DNA of 64,000 bases from Cytobacillus sp. FSL H8-0458 (GCF_038002165.1 NZ_JBBOBR010000001.1:2170001-2234000), one strand, 5' to 3'; positions 7,880 to 15,306 are shown, numbered from the stretch's first letter. Program-made: numbers and translations. The notes: generated by a model not told the origin, from the sequence alone.

Positions 7880-8566
7880 TTAATTTTTACTAGAGCCTCT
7901 TTTTTTAATTCGGTTCACATAGGCCATATAGGCCTTCTTTGAATTTTCAATATGAATCCTCATCAGGTATTCCGCTATTTCGGCATCTTTATCGCGAAGT
8001 GCTTTCATAATATCGATATGTTCTTTTAATGAGTCCTTTCTTCTTCCGGGTGTTTCATATCCCATATTGGCAGCCATATGAATGAAATCGATCAAGCCTG
8101 ATAGGATTTCATATAGCTTTGGGCTTTTGGATGCCTTATTAATCAGCCTGTTCATCTGGATATGTTCGGAATTGAAGTGTTCCTCATCCCGTTCATTCAG
8201 TATCACCAGTTCTCGGATTTTGAAATCCAGCTCTTTTTGTGTGTCTGAATCCATTCTTTGAGCCGCCAATTTTACAGCCAGCACCTCAAGAGAAGAAAGG
8301 ATGGTAAAGACCTCCAGTACTTCATCCTCTGAAATATTGGAGATAACCACACCTTTTCTGGGAACTGTTTTCACGAAGCCCTGGGATTCCAGCCTGAACA
8401 ACGCCTCACGGATCGGCGTGCGGCTGATGTTTAGTTTGGCTGCAAGTTCTCTTTCTACCAGTCTGTCCCCAGCCTGATATTCTCCTTCTAAAATAAGTTT
8501 TTTCAGATACAAATACGCATGTTCGCGTATAGATATTAAGTTATTTTCCTCCCATGTTTTTTCCAT
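7880..8566 (-). CDS. FCD-domain GntR-family transcriptional regulator (paralogue 1)
   Basis: 228 residues. The winged helix spans about 10-75: REHAYLYLKKLILEGEYQAGDRLVERELA, then LNISRTPIREALFRLESQGF and the wing VKTVPRKGV. The C-terminal all-helical FCD effector domain covers about 90-215, with histidines (HMAAN, KEHIDIM) in positions typical of metal or carboxylate binding. It lies last in the minus-strand operon diiron protein, ALDH, HbpS, ChrA pair, with 15 bp after the ChrA gene. Its DNA-binding helix is identical to that of the regulator at 20316-20990, so both should read the same GTATAC palindrome. Effector unknown. Confidence 0.9.
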   Translation of the reverse strand: MEKTWEENNLISIREHAYLYLKKLILEGEYQAGDRLVERELAAKLNISRTPIREALFRLESQGFVKTVPRKGVVISNISEDEVLEVFTILSSLEVLAVKLAAQRMDSDTQKELDFKIRELVILNERDEEHFNSEHIQMNRLINKASKSPKLYEILSGLIDFIHMAANMGYETPGRRKDSLKEHIDIMKALRDKDAEIAEYLMRIHIENSKKAYMAYVNRIKKRGSSKN

Positions 8567-8581
8567 TGTTTCACCGCCTGT

Positions 8582-9112
8582 TTAAGATAAAAAGATCCCT
8601 CCATAAAATAAAGCTCCGAATATAACAAGAGAAGGATGAACCTTGAATTTGATTAATGTTAAATAGCTGACGGCTGCAAGAAGCAAAAGGTGCAGCATTC
8701 CGCTTTTTTCGAAGGCTGACATAAAGAACTGATAGGCCATGACCGCCAGAAGGACAGCAATGATCGGCTGTACTGATTTAGTCATTAATTTTACTTTAGG
8801 GGAATCTTTGAATAAATTCACAAACTTAAACAGCACAATCACTGCCAAAGCAGATGGCAGAATGGTTGCGGCTAAAGCAACCGCCGCACCCAATACTCCG
8901 CCAAGTTCATAACCGATAAATCCGGCCATTTTCGTTGCTATAGGACCCGGCAGCGCATTGGCTATGGCTAGAACATCCCCAAATTCAGAGAGTGACATCC
9001 AGCCATTGTTATTGACTACTTCAATTTGTATGAGGGGAATTGTTGCCGGTCCCCCTCCATAACCCAATAAATTCGCTATAAAAAATGCCCAAAAGATATC
9101 CCAATAGATCAT
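8582..9112 (-). CDS. short-chain CHR (ChrA) family membrane protein, half 1
   Basis: 176 residues with about five to six hydrophobic segments. The family motifs are GYGGGPATIPLIQIEV near 18 and ANALPGPIATKMAGFIGYELGG near 50. Half-size CHR proteins come as adjacent pairs that form one transporter with opposite orientations. The ATG overlaps the stop of the other half (ATGA), which supports this. Known members export chromate, but many pairs have unknown anion substrates. Placement in a catabolic operon suggests export or import of an organic anion here (inference). Confidence 0.85.
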   Translation of the reverse strand: MIYWDIFWAFFIANLLGYGGGPATIPLIQIEVVNNNGWMSLSEFGDVLAIANALPGPIATKMAGFIGYELGGVLGAAVALAATILPSALAVIVLFKFVNLFKDSPKVKLMTKSVQPIIAVLLAVMAYQFFMSAFEKSGMLHLLLLAAVSYLTLIKFKVHPSLVIFGALFYGGIFLS

Positions 9113-9705
9113 GAACTTTTCTCCCTTACTGGCATGTACTCTTCAGCTGCCTTTTTATTCGCCTGTTCTTTCCGGTGGGCAATATAAAATGCAGTACTTA
9201 AGACGATTGCAATTAAAATACCGGGATGCCATTCCAAAAATTGCACAAAAATTAATGACACTGCGGCCAATATGAGGTTTTTAGGCAATCCTAACCCCTG
9301 GCTGCCTTTCTGATAAAAACGATAGGCCATCTCTGCCAGCATAAAACCAATTACAGGTGTCACTCCCTGCACCATTCCACTGACAATCGGGGACTGGCGG
9401 AAGGAGTATAAAACGCCAAGCAAAGTAAGCATTGCGATAATAGAAGGAAGGATATGCGTTAGGATGGCTACAGTGGCACCTATGCTGCCTTTGACTTTAT
9501 AGCCGATGTAGGCAGCCATCTTCGTTGCAATCGGTCCGGGCAATGTATTGGCTAACGCCAGAGTCTCTCCGAATTCCTCCTCTGTCATCCACTTATATTT
9601 CTTGACTGCTTCAAATTCGATCAGTGGAATCGTCGAAGGACCTCCTCCATACCCTGTCACACCGGTACGTGCAAATCCAACCGCCAATTCAAGATAAGGC
9701 TTCAT
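9109..9705 (-). CDS. short-chain CHR (ChrA) family membrane protein, half 2
   Basis: 198 residues. It has the same two motifs as its neighbour: GYGGGPSTIPLIEFEAVKK near 20 and ANTLPGPIATKMAAYIGYKV near 51, then hydrophobic helices and a charged C-terminal tail. The start ATG follows a GGGGAGGATCGC-type RBS. It is separated from the upstream HbpS-like gene by a hairpin (9744-9782), so its transcription may depend on partial read-through. Confidence 0.85.
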   Translation of the reverse strand: MKPYLELAVGFARTGVTGYGGGPSTIPLIEFEAVKKYKWMTEEEFGETLALANTLPGPIATKMAAYIGYKVKGSIGATVAILTHILPSIIAMLTLLGVLYSFRQSPIVSGMVQGVTPVIGFMLAEMAYRFYQKGSQGLGLPKNLILAAVSLIFVQFLEWHPGILIAIVLSTAFYIAHRKEQANKKAAEEYMPVREKSS

Positions 9706-9743
9706 GCGATCCTCCCCTTTTTTAGGTGCTTTTGACTGAAGAA

Positions 9744-9782
9744 GGACCTCATTTCGCTATCTATTTATAACGAATGAGGTCC
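9744..9782 (-). terminator. strong hairpin between HbpS-like and ChrA genes
   Basis: GGACCTCATT and AATGAGGTCC form a 10-bp stem extended by CG pairs, with only a weak T-rich tail (TTCTTC) on the minus strand. Likely an attenuating intra-operon terminator. Confidence 0.6.
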
Positions 9783-9789
9783 CTTTCTA

Positions 9790-10269
9790 TTATTTTTTAA
9801 TATCTGCTTCGGTTACGACTTCATAGCCGCCTTTTTCCAGGTAAGCTTGAAGGGCTTTTAGTGCAGCAGTTCCTACAGCGGTATCCTGCTCGCCGTTTCC
9901 TCCGCTGATGCCGATTCCGCCAACAACTTCACCATTTACCACAATTGGGAACCCTCCGACAAACACAGCAAATTTGCCATCAAGCATATGCTGAATGCCA
10001 AATGCCTCATTGCCTGGGAGGGCAGGCCCGTTCGGTTCTTTATTGAATAGGTGGGTGGAGCGTTTGTGGCCGGCGGCAGTGTAAGCCTTAGCAATCGCAA
10101 TTTCAGGGCCGGTGATTCTTGCTCCATTCATGCGCTCCAGGGCAATTACACTTCCGCCGTCATCGACAATCGCAATTGTCTCAAACACATTGATTTCAGC
10201 AGACTTTTCCTTTGCTGCTTCAATCATTAATTTGGCTTCTTCTAGTTCAAGCTTTAAAGCTGTTTTCAT
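9790..10269 (-). CDS. GlcG/HbpS (DUF336) family protein
   Basis: 159 residues, the usual length. Motifs: AIVDDGGSVIALERMNGA near 34, AKAYTAAGHKRST near 60, GGFPIVVNGEVVGGIGISGG near 104. The family includes HbpS, a haem-binding extracellular sensor partner, and GlcG of the glycolate operon; in many catabolic operons its function is unproven. No signal peptide is present, so this one is cytosolic. It starts after AAAGGAGAATGAAAA and sits 19 bp after the ALDH gene, in the same transcription unit. Confidence 0.85.
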   Translation of the reverse strand: MKTALKLELEEAKLMIEAAKEKSAEINVFETIAIVDDGGSVIALERMNGARITGPEIAIAKAYTAAGHKRSTHLFNKEPNGPALPGNEAFGIQHMLDGKFAVFVGGFPIVVNGEVVGGIGISGGNGEQDTAVGTAALKALQAYLEKGGYEVVTEADIKK

Positions 10270-10288
10270 TTTTCATTCTCCTTTAGTT

Positions 10289-11752
10289 TTAATAGCCGAT
10301 ATAAACGGTTTTTACTTGAGTGAAAAATTCCAGGCCAACCCTTCCCGACTCCCGGAACGTTGCCGTGCTTGATTGCTTTAATCCGCCAAAGGGCGCATTG
10401 ATTAAGTTGCCTGTTGTAGTCCGGTTCACTTTTACCGTGCCTGCCTGAATGTCTTTAGTAAACTGGCTGGCTATTTTTAAGTTATTTGTCACGATAGAAG
10501 CAGATAATCCGTAGTCAACGTCATTCGCAGCCGCAATGGCTTCTTCATATGTATCTGCCTCGATCACGGCAATAACCGGTCCGAAAATCTCTTCCTTGGC
10601 AATACGGTGATTCGGTTTAACATTCGTAAAAATGGCCGGCTGAACAAAATATCCTTTTTCATATTGGCCCTCAGTCAGCTGTTCACCGCCATATACAAGG
10701 TCTGCACCGTCTTCTTTTCCAAACTCAATATACTTCAGAACATTTTTCAGCTGCTTTTCATTTGCCAGCGGACCAATTTTAACTCCTTCTTCAAAGCCGC
10801 TGCCAATTTTAAGGGCACTCGTTTTTTCAATCAATTTGTTTACAAATGCTTCCTTTACTTCCTTCATCACAATTACCCTGCTTGTTCCAGTGCAGGCTTG
10901 CCCTGTTAAAGAAAACCCGCCATTTACTGTTAATGTGGCCGCCAGATCAAGGTCAGCATCCTCCATAACTAAAAGCGGGTTTTTGCCGCCAAGCTCCATT
11001 TGAGTACGGGTGGTGAAAGAGCTCTTGCTGTGGATGTCCTCACCTGCAGCTGTTGAACCAGTGAATGTAACAGCCTTGACAGCAGGGTGGGTGACTAATA
11101 AATCACCTACATCCGAAGCCTTCCCTGTAACAAAGTTTAAGACCCCTTTTGGAATACCTGCCTCGTGCAGTGCTTCTACAAGCCGGACAGCAATCAGAGG
11201 GGTATCTGATGAAGGTTTGAACACAACTGTGTTTCCTGTAATTAATGCTGGGGCAATTTTTCTCGCCGCAATGGAGATTGGAAAGTTCCATGGAGTTATT
11301 ACACTTATAACGCCGAGCGGTTCTCTTTCCGTTGAAACTCTCATATTGGGATCATCATTAGGGAAGGTTTCGCCTGTGAAGCTTTGTCCCTCGACCGCAT
11401 AATAACGAAGCGTCTGTGCGGAGCGGAGCACTTCATTTTTTGCATCACTGACATGCTTCCCTTCTTCTCTTGTCAGTTCTTCTGCAAATTGGCCGGCATT
11501 TTCTTCAAGGTATGCTGCTGCTTTGTTTAAAATGGCTGCACGCTTGGACGGCGCTGCCTTTGCCCAGCCAGGGAATGCTTCTCTCGCGGCTTCAATTGCC
11601 AGCTTGACATCTGTTTCATTGGATGCCTGAAAAACACCGACGACATCTTCAGTATTTGCAGGGTTAACACTATAAAACTTCTTTTGGCTCCCGGATTCCT
11701 GCCATTCACCATTAATATAGTTATTGAAGGATTCTACTTTTGTTGTAATCAA
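10289..11752 (-). CDS. NAD(P)-dependent aldehyde dehydrogenase
   Basis: 487 residues, standard for the ALDH superfamily. Key residues are visible: N156 in TPWNFP, the general-base E253 in QMELGGKNP, the nucleophile C287 in GQACTG, and KEEIFGPV further on. The overall look (GVISVITPWNFPIS, SSDTPLIAVRLVEALHEAGIP) is close to the 2,5-dioxovalerate / semialdehyde dehydrogenase group such as Bacillus YcbD. The start is TTG 11750-11752 after AAGGTGATTTCAT. The gene lies downstream of the diiron protein across a 122-bp gap with a hairpin and no GTATAC site, so it is probably transcribed from the diiron promoter. Substrate not readable. Confidence 0.9.
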   Translation of the reverse strand: MITTKVESFNNYINGEWQESGSQKKFYSVNPANTEDVVGVFQASNETDVKLAIEAAREAFPGWAKAAPSKRAAILNKAAAYLEENAGQFAEELTREEGKHVSDAKNEVLRSAQTLRYYAVEGQSFTGETFPNDDPNMRVSTEREPLGVISVITPWNFPISIAARKIAPALITGNTVVFKPSSDTPLIAVRLVEALHEAGIPKGVLNFVTGKASDVGDLLVTHPAVKAVTFTGSTAAGEDIHSKSSFTTRTQMELGGKNPLLVMEDADLDLAATLTVNGGFSLTGQACTGTSRVIVMKEVKEAFVNKLIEKTSALKIGSGFEEGVKIGPLANEKQLKNVLKYIEFGKEDGADLVYGGEQLTEGQYEKGYFVQPAIFTNVKPNHRIAKEEIFGPVIAVIEADTYEEAIAAANDVDYGLSASIVTNNLKIASQFTKDIQAGTVKVNRTTTGNLINAPFGGLKQSSTATFRESGRVGLEFFTQVKTVYIGY

Positions 11753-11816
11753 ATGAAATCACCTTACTCTCTGTATATTTCTCCCTTTACTGCGCCAAAT
11801 TCTCTGGTTATAGAAA

Positions 11817-11862
11817 GGGCCGCCACATAGACCTCGTATGACAAGATTTAGTGTGACGGCCT
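11817..11862 (-). terminator. imperfect hairpin after the diiron protein gene
   Basis: GGCCGTCACA pairs with TGTGGCGGCC around a 25-nt loop on the minus strand, followed by a poor T-tract (CCCTTTCTAT). Likely partial termination between the diiron protein and ALDH genes. Confidence 0.5.
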
Positions 11863-11874
11863 GGATAATAGATA

Positions 11875-12606
11875 TTATTTTGCTTCTACTAAAGAGCCAA
11901 GATCCTGTTCAAGATATTCTCTCCATAGGCCATCCATGTACATGCGGCGCATCTTCGCACCTGTGCGAACTACCTCAAGGCAGCGCTGCTGTAATTCAGG
12001 AGTGTCAGCATGATCTAAAACAATCTTATAGCCGCGTTCTCCATGGATTTCATCGGATACGATATGAAGGTCGAAGAATTCGATTTCTTCATCTGTAAAT
12101 CCGTATTGGGCACGAAGAGCAGGAGTCTGCTTTCGATAAATGTCCGGTACCTGAGACTCTAAGCCGACAACAAGGGCTGCTGTAGCTACAACGAAGTTTT
12201 CACGGGCAGCAACTGCATAGCACCAGCTTTGAAGACCTAGTGTAGTCGGTGCCATGTTTTCTGGATTAATTACTCGTTCGCGGGTTGTTCCGCATGCTTC
12301 TGCAAAACGAATCAGCAAGTCTGTATGGCGGTCGGCCGCAATTTCTTCTTCATACATATTTTGAAGTGTGAAATCTTTTGCTGCTTCAAATTTCGGATCG
12401 GTTGGAGTGTTGTGATAGATGTACGCTAAGTAGTCAGCAAAAGGCCCTACATAGTGGTAATGATTTTCAGCCCATCTCGCAAAATGCTTTCTTTCCAGTT
12501 TTCCTTCAGCCCAAGCTACAGTAAATGGAGCTTTCTGACTGTGGTTTCCTTTAATGGCTTCCTCTAGTTCTTTGCGAAATTCATCTTTAGATAATAATTC
12601 TGGCAT
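11875..12606 (-). CDS. heme-oxygenase-like diiron protein (TenA/PqqC/CADD fold)
   Basis: 243 residues, all-helical. The six putative metal ligands have the spacing of the CADD-type diiron group: E87 and H94 (EEEIAADRH), E150 (VVGLESQ), then H181-x3-D185-x2-H188 (HIVSDEIH). This set fits a non-haem diiron oxidase/oxygenase rather than a thiaminase (TenA lacks it) or PqqC. The family is known for O2-dependent cleavage or N-oxidation of small amines and acids, and for CADD-type rearrangements. The start follows CGAGGAGGAGTTTACAC. Two GTATAC sites lie upstream (12655 and 12729). Neighbouring [2Fe-2S] ferredoxins could deliver electrons, and the downstream ALDH could oxidise an aldehyde product. 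The reaction is unknown. Confidence 0.82.
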   Translation of the reverse strand: MPELLSKDEFRKELEEAIKGNHSQKAPFTVAWAEGKLERKHFARWAENHYHYVGPFADYLAYIYHNTPTDPKFEAAKDFTLQNMYEEEIAADRHTDLLIRFAEACGTTRERVINPENMAPTTLGLQSWCYAVAARENFVVATAALVVGLESQVPDIYRKQTPALRAQYGFTDEEIEFFDLHIVSDEIHGERGYKIVLDHADTPELQQRCLEVVRTGAKMRRMYMDGLWREYLEQDLGSLVEAK

Positions 12607-12654
12607 GTGTAAACTCCTCCTCGAAATTTATGTAGCCTATCGGCATTTGATATT

Positions 12655-12665
12655 TTGTATACCAA
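12655..12665. promoter_or_regulatory. GTATAC operator 2 (diiron protein, proximal)
   Basis: TTGTATACCAA, inverted form of the consensus, 49 bp before the start of the diiron protein gene. Confidence 0.65.
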
Positions 12666-12673
12666 AACTTCTT

Positions 12674-12709
12674 TTAAAAAATAATAGGGTGCTAATTTCC
12701 AGCCCTATT
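12674..12709 (-). terminator. terminator after the creatininase-family gene
   Basis: Minus strand AATAGGG...CCCTATT with a 13-nt loop followed by ATTTTTTAAAAG. It separates the creatininase transcript from the diiron operon and lies between operators 2 and 3. Confidence 0.65.
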
Positions 12710-12728
12710 TAACTTGTTTTTTTGGTCT

Positions 12729-12739
12729 TTGGTATACCT
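12729..12739. promoter_or_regulatory. GTATAC operator 3 (diiron protein, distal)
   Basis: TTGGTATACCT, 74 bp upstream of operator 2 in the same intergenic space. Two sites about seven helical turns apart would allow looping (inference). Confidence 0.5.
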
Positions 12740-12830
12740 TAATGAAATCATAACCTATTCTTTTTCAATTGTAAACACAATTTTTAGAATTTTTTAAAGA
12801 TTAATTTTTCTCACTTCTAGATTGTAAGAA

Positions 12831-13601
12831 TTAATAAAGAAGCTCTTCTTTCAAATCAAGCAGTTCGGAAAGCTCCTCAGTAAGATGATCCAGAGCTTCC
12901 TCTACAATTTGCTCACCGATTTCCCTGCTCCCTTGCCGACCATCACCTATACAGCCGTTTCCTGTCATTTCTTCGTAAAAATAAAAACCCTGAACAGCCT
13001 TGCCAGGCCGGAGTTTTTCCCATCTTCCGCCCTGCTTGATTTCTCCTTTTTCTAAAAGGTCCTCTCTTACCAGTTCCGGAGCCAGGTACAGAGCTTCAGA
13101 TACTTCCCGTTCGCAGCTGTGGCCAAATAGAGGGGATTTAACATATTTCCCGATAGACTCTTTCGCAGAGGCAGTAGTCTTTGCATAATAGACTTCAACT
13201 TCCAATTCCTTTGTGATAGTCATTGCTGCGAGATTCAATGCAGATTGGTTTCCGCCATGGGAATTCAAAAACAGAAACTTCTTGATGCCATGCTGTTTCA
13301 GTGATGAGACCATATCTTTCAGAACAGCAATCAAAGTAGACGGCTGAAGGGTGATGGTTCCGGGAAAATGAATGTGATGCTCGGAAACACCCATGTTAAC
13401 TGTTGGGGTTACAATAGCATAAGGAAACATCCTTTGCCCCAGTTTAATTGCCATTCTTTCCGCAAGCACTGCATCACAGCTTTCCGCCATATGAGGCCCA
13501 TGCTGCTCATGTGCTCCGACAGGAATAATAGCAAACTCTGCATTTTCTAAGGATTTCTCGACTTCCTTCCACGTCATCTTGGTAAGCTCATAACAATTCA
13601 T
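12831..13601 (-). CDS. creatininase-family metal-dependent amidohydrolase
   Basis: 256 residues from ATG 13601 (MNCYELTKMTW). A longer frame starting at GTG 13643 would begin inside the GTATAC operator and is rejected. Metal ligands as in the family: E32 and H34 in PVGAHEQHGPHM, D43, H115 in FLNSHGGNQ and E164 in HSCEREVSEA; HHIHFPGT lies near 76. Creatininase-fold enzymes open cyclic amides or hydrolyse formamides (creatinine, riboflavin and mycofactocin pathways). Here it would hydrolyse a lactam or amide of the unknown substrate. It has its own operator-bearing promoter. Confidence 0.87.
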   Translation of the reverse strand: MNCYELTKMTWKEVEKSLENAEFAIIPVGAHEQHGPHMAESCDAVLAERMAIKLGQRMFPYAIVTPTVNMGVSEHHIHFPGTITLQPSTLIAVLKDMVSSLKQHGIKKFLFLNSHGGNQSALNLAAMTITKELEVEVYYAKTTASAKESIGKYVKSPLFGHSCEREVSEALYLAPELVREDLLEKGEIKQGGRWEKLRPGKAVQGFYFYEEMTGNGCIGDGRQGSREIGEQIVEEALDHLTEELSELLDLKEELLY

Positions 13602-13632
13602 TTTCTTATTACCCCGCTTATTTTTCGGTATT

Positions 13633-13643
13633 TTGTATACCAC
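13633..13643. promoter_or_regulatory. GTATAC operator 4 (creatininase-family gene)
   Basis: TTGTATACCAC, 31 bp before the start of the creatininase-family gene. The site lies in the 62-bp gap after ferredoxin 2. Confidence 0.6.
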
Positions 13644-13663
13644 TAAATAACAAAAATAAAAAA

Positions 13664-13996
13664 CTATTTTATAATAGCTGCAGTTGTTTTCTTGGGAGGT
13701 TTTACAGAGATATTTTCCTGAGAGATTTCAATATCACTTTGGATAGTCATCTGACAAGTTAACCGGTATCCTTCTTTTACTTTATCGCCAAGCATTTTTT
13801 CTTCCTTCCAATTTGGCGGAGCGAGATCATCTCCCCCGTTTAATACGATACACGTACATTTTGTACACCTTCCCATGCCACAGCCATATTTTATTTCCGG
13901 AAATTGGCGGATCCCTGCCAGTACCACCAAATTGGCATTATCCTTTACTTGCTTCTCCACAATCTCTCCATCCACATGCAGTGTAACCTTCGGCAT
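13664..13996 (-). CDS. plant-type [2Fe-2S] ferredoxin (second copy)
   Basis: 110 residues. Ligands C39-x4-C44-x2-C47 in GCGMGRCTKC and C81 in YRLTCQ form a complete [2Fe-2S] set; C49 is an extra cysteine close to the cluster. It is clearly related to, but diverged from, the first ferredoxin (7217-7567). A GTATAC site lies 46 bp upstream. Two ferredoxins under the same operator suggest two electron-consuming steps, or a donor and an acceptor, in the pathway (inference). Confidence 0.87.
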   Translation of the reverse strand: MPKVTLHVDGEIVEKQVKDNANLVVLAGIRQFPEIKYGCGMGRCTKCTCIVLNGGDDLAPPNWKEEKMLGDKVKEGYRLTCQMTIQSDIEISQENISVKPPKKTTAAIIK

Positions 13997-14042
13997 ATCA
14001 ATACCCCTTTCAGTTTATTCTAAACATTTAGATACTTTTTCA

Positions 14043-14053
14043 AAGTATACAAC
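14043..14053. promoter_or_regulatory. GTATAC operator 5 (ferredoxin 2)
   Basis: AAGTATACAAC; the left arm is degenerate but the core and the right arm are kept. 46 bp before the ferredoxin 2 start. Confidence 0.5.
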
Positions 14054-14227
14054 CTTTCTGAAAGATTAGCAAACTGGTTTTTTATTTTTTTGTTGCAAAT
14101 AATTCTGGATAAGGAAAAAATGCTGTTATTTTATACAATCAAATAGAACTTTTAACCGAATTATTAAAAAATTTAGAATTTATAATTGAAAAAATCAAAA
14201 CTATAGTATAAAATACAATTAATCCTA

Positions 14228-14238
14228 TGGTATACAAT
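14228..14238. promoter_or_regulatory. GTATAC operator 6 (111-residue orphan)
   Basis: TGGTATACAAT in an AT-rich promoter region, 84 bp before the TTG start of the orphan gene. Confidence 0.55.
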
Positions 14239-14321
14239 ATTCCAACTAGAAGGAGGTATGCTGCATAATTACATATTAATTAATTCTTCGAAAATATCTA
14301 AGAATAAAAGGAGTGTTTTAA

Positions 14322-14657
14322 TTGGGTAAATATATTGTATTAACAAATAAAGATACTTTCCAGACCATTCTTGAAAACGAGGGTTTAAAGCCGGTTGAGA
14401 CGTATCATTTCTATTTTTTTGATAAGCTGAAGGCTAAGTACACTATTGCAGAAGTTTTGGATGAGAAAATGAAAATCCAATTGTTTGAAGAATATGAAGG
14501 AAAAGAGTATGTAAATCATATCGGTGTTAAATTTTTTGAACGTTTTGAAACGCTGGAAGCTGCCAGAGAAGAATTAGATGAAATTGTAAAGGCATCCGGC
14601 AATAGTGAAGACTCTATTCATTCGAAGCTGGTTAAATCTGATGAAGTAGCAGTATAA
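14322..14657 (+). CDS. orphan 111-residue cytosolic protein of the GTATAC regulon
   Basis: Family not recognised. The start TTG follows AAAAGGAGTGTTTTAA. The sequence opens MGKYIVLTNKDTFQTILENEG, shows alternating beta and helix predictions (ETYHFYFFDKLKAKYTIAEVL; EYVNHIGVKFFERFET), is acidic and ends in a disordered tail (NSEDSIHSKLVKSDEVAV). No cysteines, membrane segment or signal peptide. Its promoter carries a GTATAC site, so it should be co-induced with the ferredoxins and diiron protein. A small accessory subunit or stress-type alpha/beta barrel dimer is possible but unproven. Confidence 0.7.
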   Translation: MGKYIVLTNKDTFQTILENEGLKPVETYHFYFFDKLKAKYTIAEVLDEKMKIQLFEEYEGKEYVNHIGVKFFERFETLEAAREELDEIVKASGNSEDSIHSKLVKSDEVAV

Positions 14658-14667
14658 AGTGAAACTT

Positions 14668-14703
14668 CAATCAGTGGGGAGTGCTTTTCTCCCTGCTGAT
14701 TGT
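14668..14703 (+). terminator. hairpin after the 111-residue gene
   Basis: AATCAGTGGGGAG pairs with CTCCCTGCTGATT around TGCTTTT, 11 bp after the stop codon. T-tract weak (GTTAGTT). Confidence 0.65.
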
Positions 14704-14973
14704 TAGTTGAGGCCCACAGGAAGTGGGTCACAAAGACGTTGCCACAGGACAAGGAAAGCTACGGCAGCGATACATCGCACGACCGAAAGCGGCAGCTTTT
14801 GGGAGGATGTGGCGTTTTTAGTCTTTGTTCTTCTTTTCGGGCCTTTACGGGCAGTTTGACCCCCACTTATCCTCCCTTGATTCATCTGAGTCTTGATGTG
14901 GGGGTCTTACTGCCCGTTAGACTGCGATAAAACTTCTTAAAACCCGGGGGAAGCCGCACTTCTTCCGGGTTTG
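14700..14973. repeat. structured non-coding element, probable dispersed Bacillaceae repeat
   Basis: This stretch carries a long inverted repeat: ACGGGCAGTTTGACCCCCAC (14847-14866) pairs with GTGGGGGTCTTACTGCCCGT (14898-14917), leaving a 31-nt loop. A second hairpin follows at 14940-14973 (AACCCGGGGGAAG / CTTCTTCCGGGTT). It is GC-richer than its surroundings. ORFs on both strands are shadows of the dyads with no RBS. From memory, similar sequence recurs between genes in several Bacillaceae, but I cannot confirm that here. It may be a relic of a mobile element or a structured RNA. Confidence 0.5.
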
Positions 14974-15000
14974 CTGTTCACAAATAATAATTTTTATAAA

Positions 15001-15026
15001 AGAAAAAACCGCCAAAGCCTGGCGGC
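15001..15026 (-). terminator. minus-strand terminator after a 28-codon ORF
   Basis: CCGCC-AGGCTTT-GGCGG followed by TTTTTTCTTTT on the minus strand. It has no obvious purpose unless a short minus-strand transcript exists upstream (15031-15117). Confidence 0.7.
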
Positions 15027-15030
15027 ATAA

Positions 15031-15117
15031 TTAGAATTTTAATGTTCTTCTTAAACGGGCTAATTTTCTTTCAGTTTTCTCAATTGCATATTTGGATCCA
15101 AAAAGAAAATGGAACAT
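15031..15117 (-). CDS. candidate small protein, 28 residues
   Basis: ATG at 15115-15117 follows AAAAGGAGCCTGCCCCG, and the ORF reads MFHFLFGSKYAIEKTERKLA then RLRRTLKF. A hydrophobic N-terminus and a basic amphipathic C-terminus are evident. A strong terminator follows 5 bp after the stop, and a GTATAC site (15190) lies 73 bp upstream. These three together support a real transcript, but conservation is untested. Not similar to anything I know. Confidence 0.4.
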   Translation of the reverse strand: MFHFLFGSKYAIEKTERKLARLRRTLKF

Positions 15118-15189
15118 CGGGGCAGGCTCCTTTTTTTCTCTTACCTGTTATCATTATTATATGATGAATTTTTTAGATTTACAATAAGA

Positions 15190-15200
15190 TCGTATACCAA
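15190..15200. promoter_or_regulatory. GTATAC operator 7
   Basis: TCGTATACCAA followed by ATACCAAAAT, 71 bp from operator 8 in the region between the 28-codon ORF and the permease gene. May serve either direction. Confidence 0.55.
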
Positions 15201-15260
15201 ATACCAAAATAAATGAATATTTGTGACTGATTTTTGAACAAAAATATATGAATTTAGATT

Positions 15261-15271
15261 TTGGTATACAA
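15261..15271. promoter_or_regulatory. GTATAC operator 8 (permease)
   Basis: TTGGTATACAA, perfect consensus, 36 bp before the permease start; close enough to overlap the promoter or transcription start and repress it. Confidence 0.65.
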
Positions 15272-15306
15272 TTTTTGTTGAATTCAATTAAATGAGGGTG
15301 TCTGAT

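Noticed and set aside
7684-7893. 69-codon plus-strand ORF over the pyrimidine-rich repeats
   Set aside because: Low-complexity Phe/Leu-rich product from C/T-rich DNA, overlaps the regulator's 3' end, no conserved feature.
11103-11402. ORFs inside the aldehyde dehydrogenase gene
   Set aside because: They are antisense or alternate-frame shadows of a strongly conserved enzyme.
13601-13643. N-terminal extension of the creatininase-family gene (GTG at 13643)
   Set aside because: It would place the start inside the GTATAC operator and adds a basic stretch not seen in the family; ATG 13601 is preferred.
14700-14930. 76-codon ORF on the + strand (and its mirror)
   Set aside because: It runs through long inverted repeats and has no RBS.
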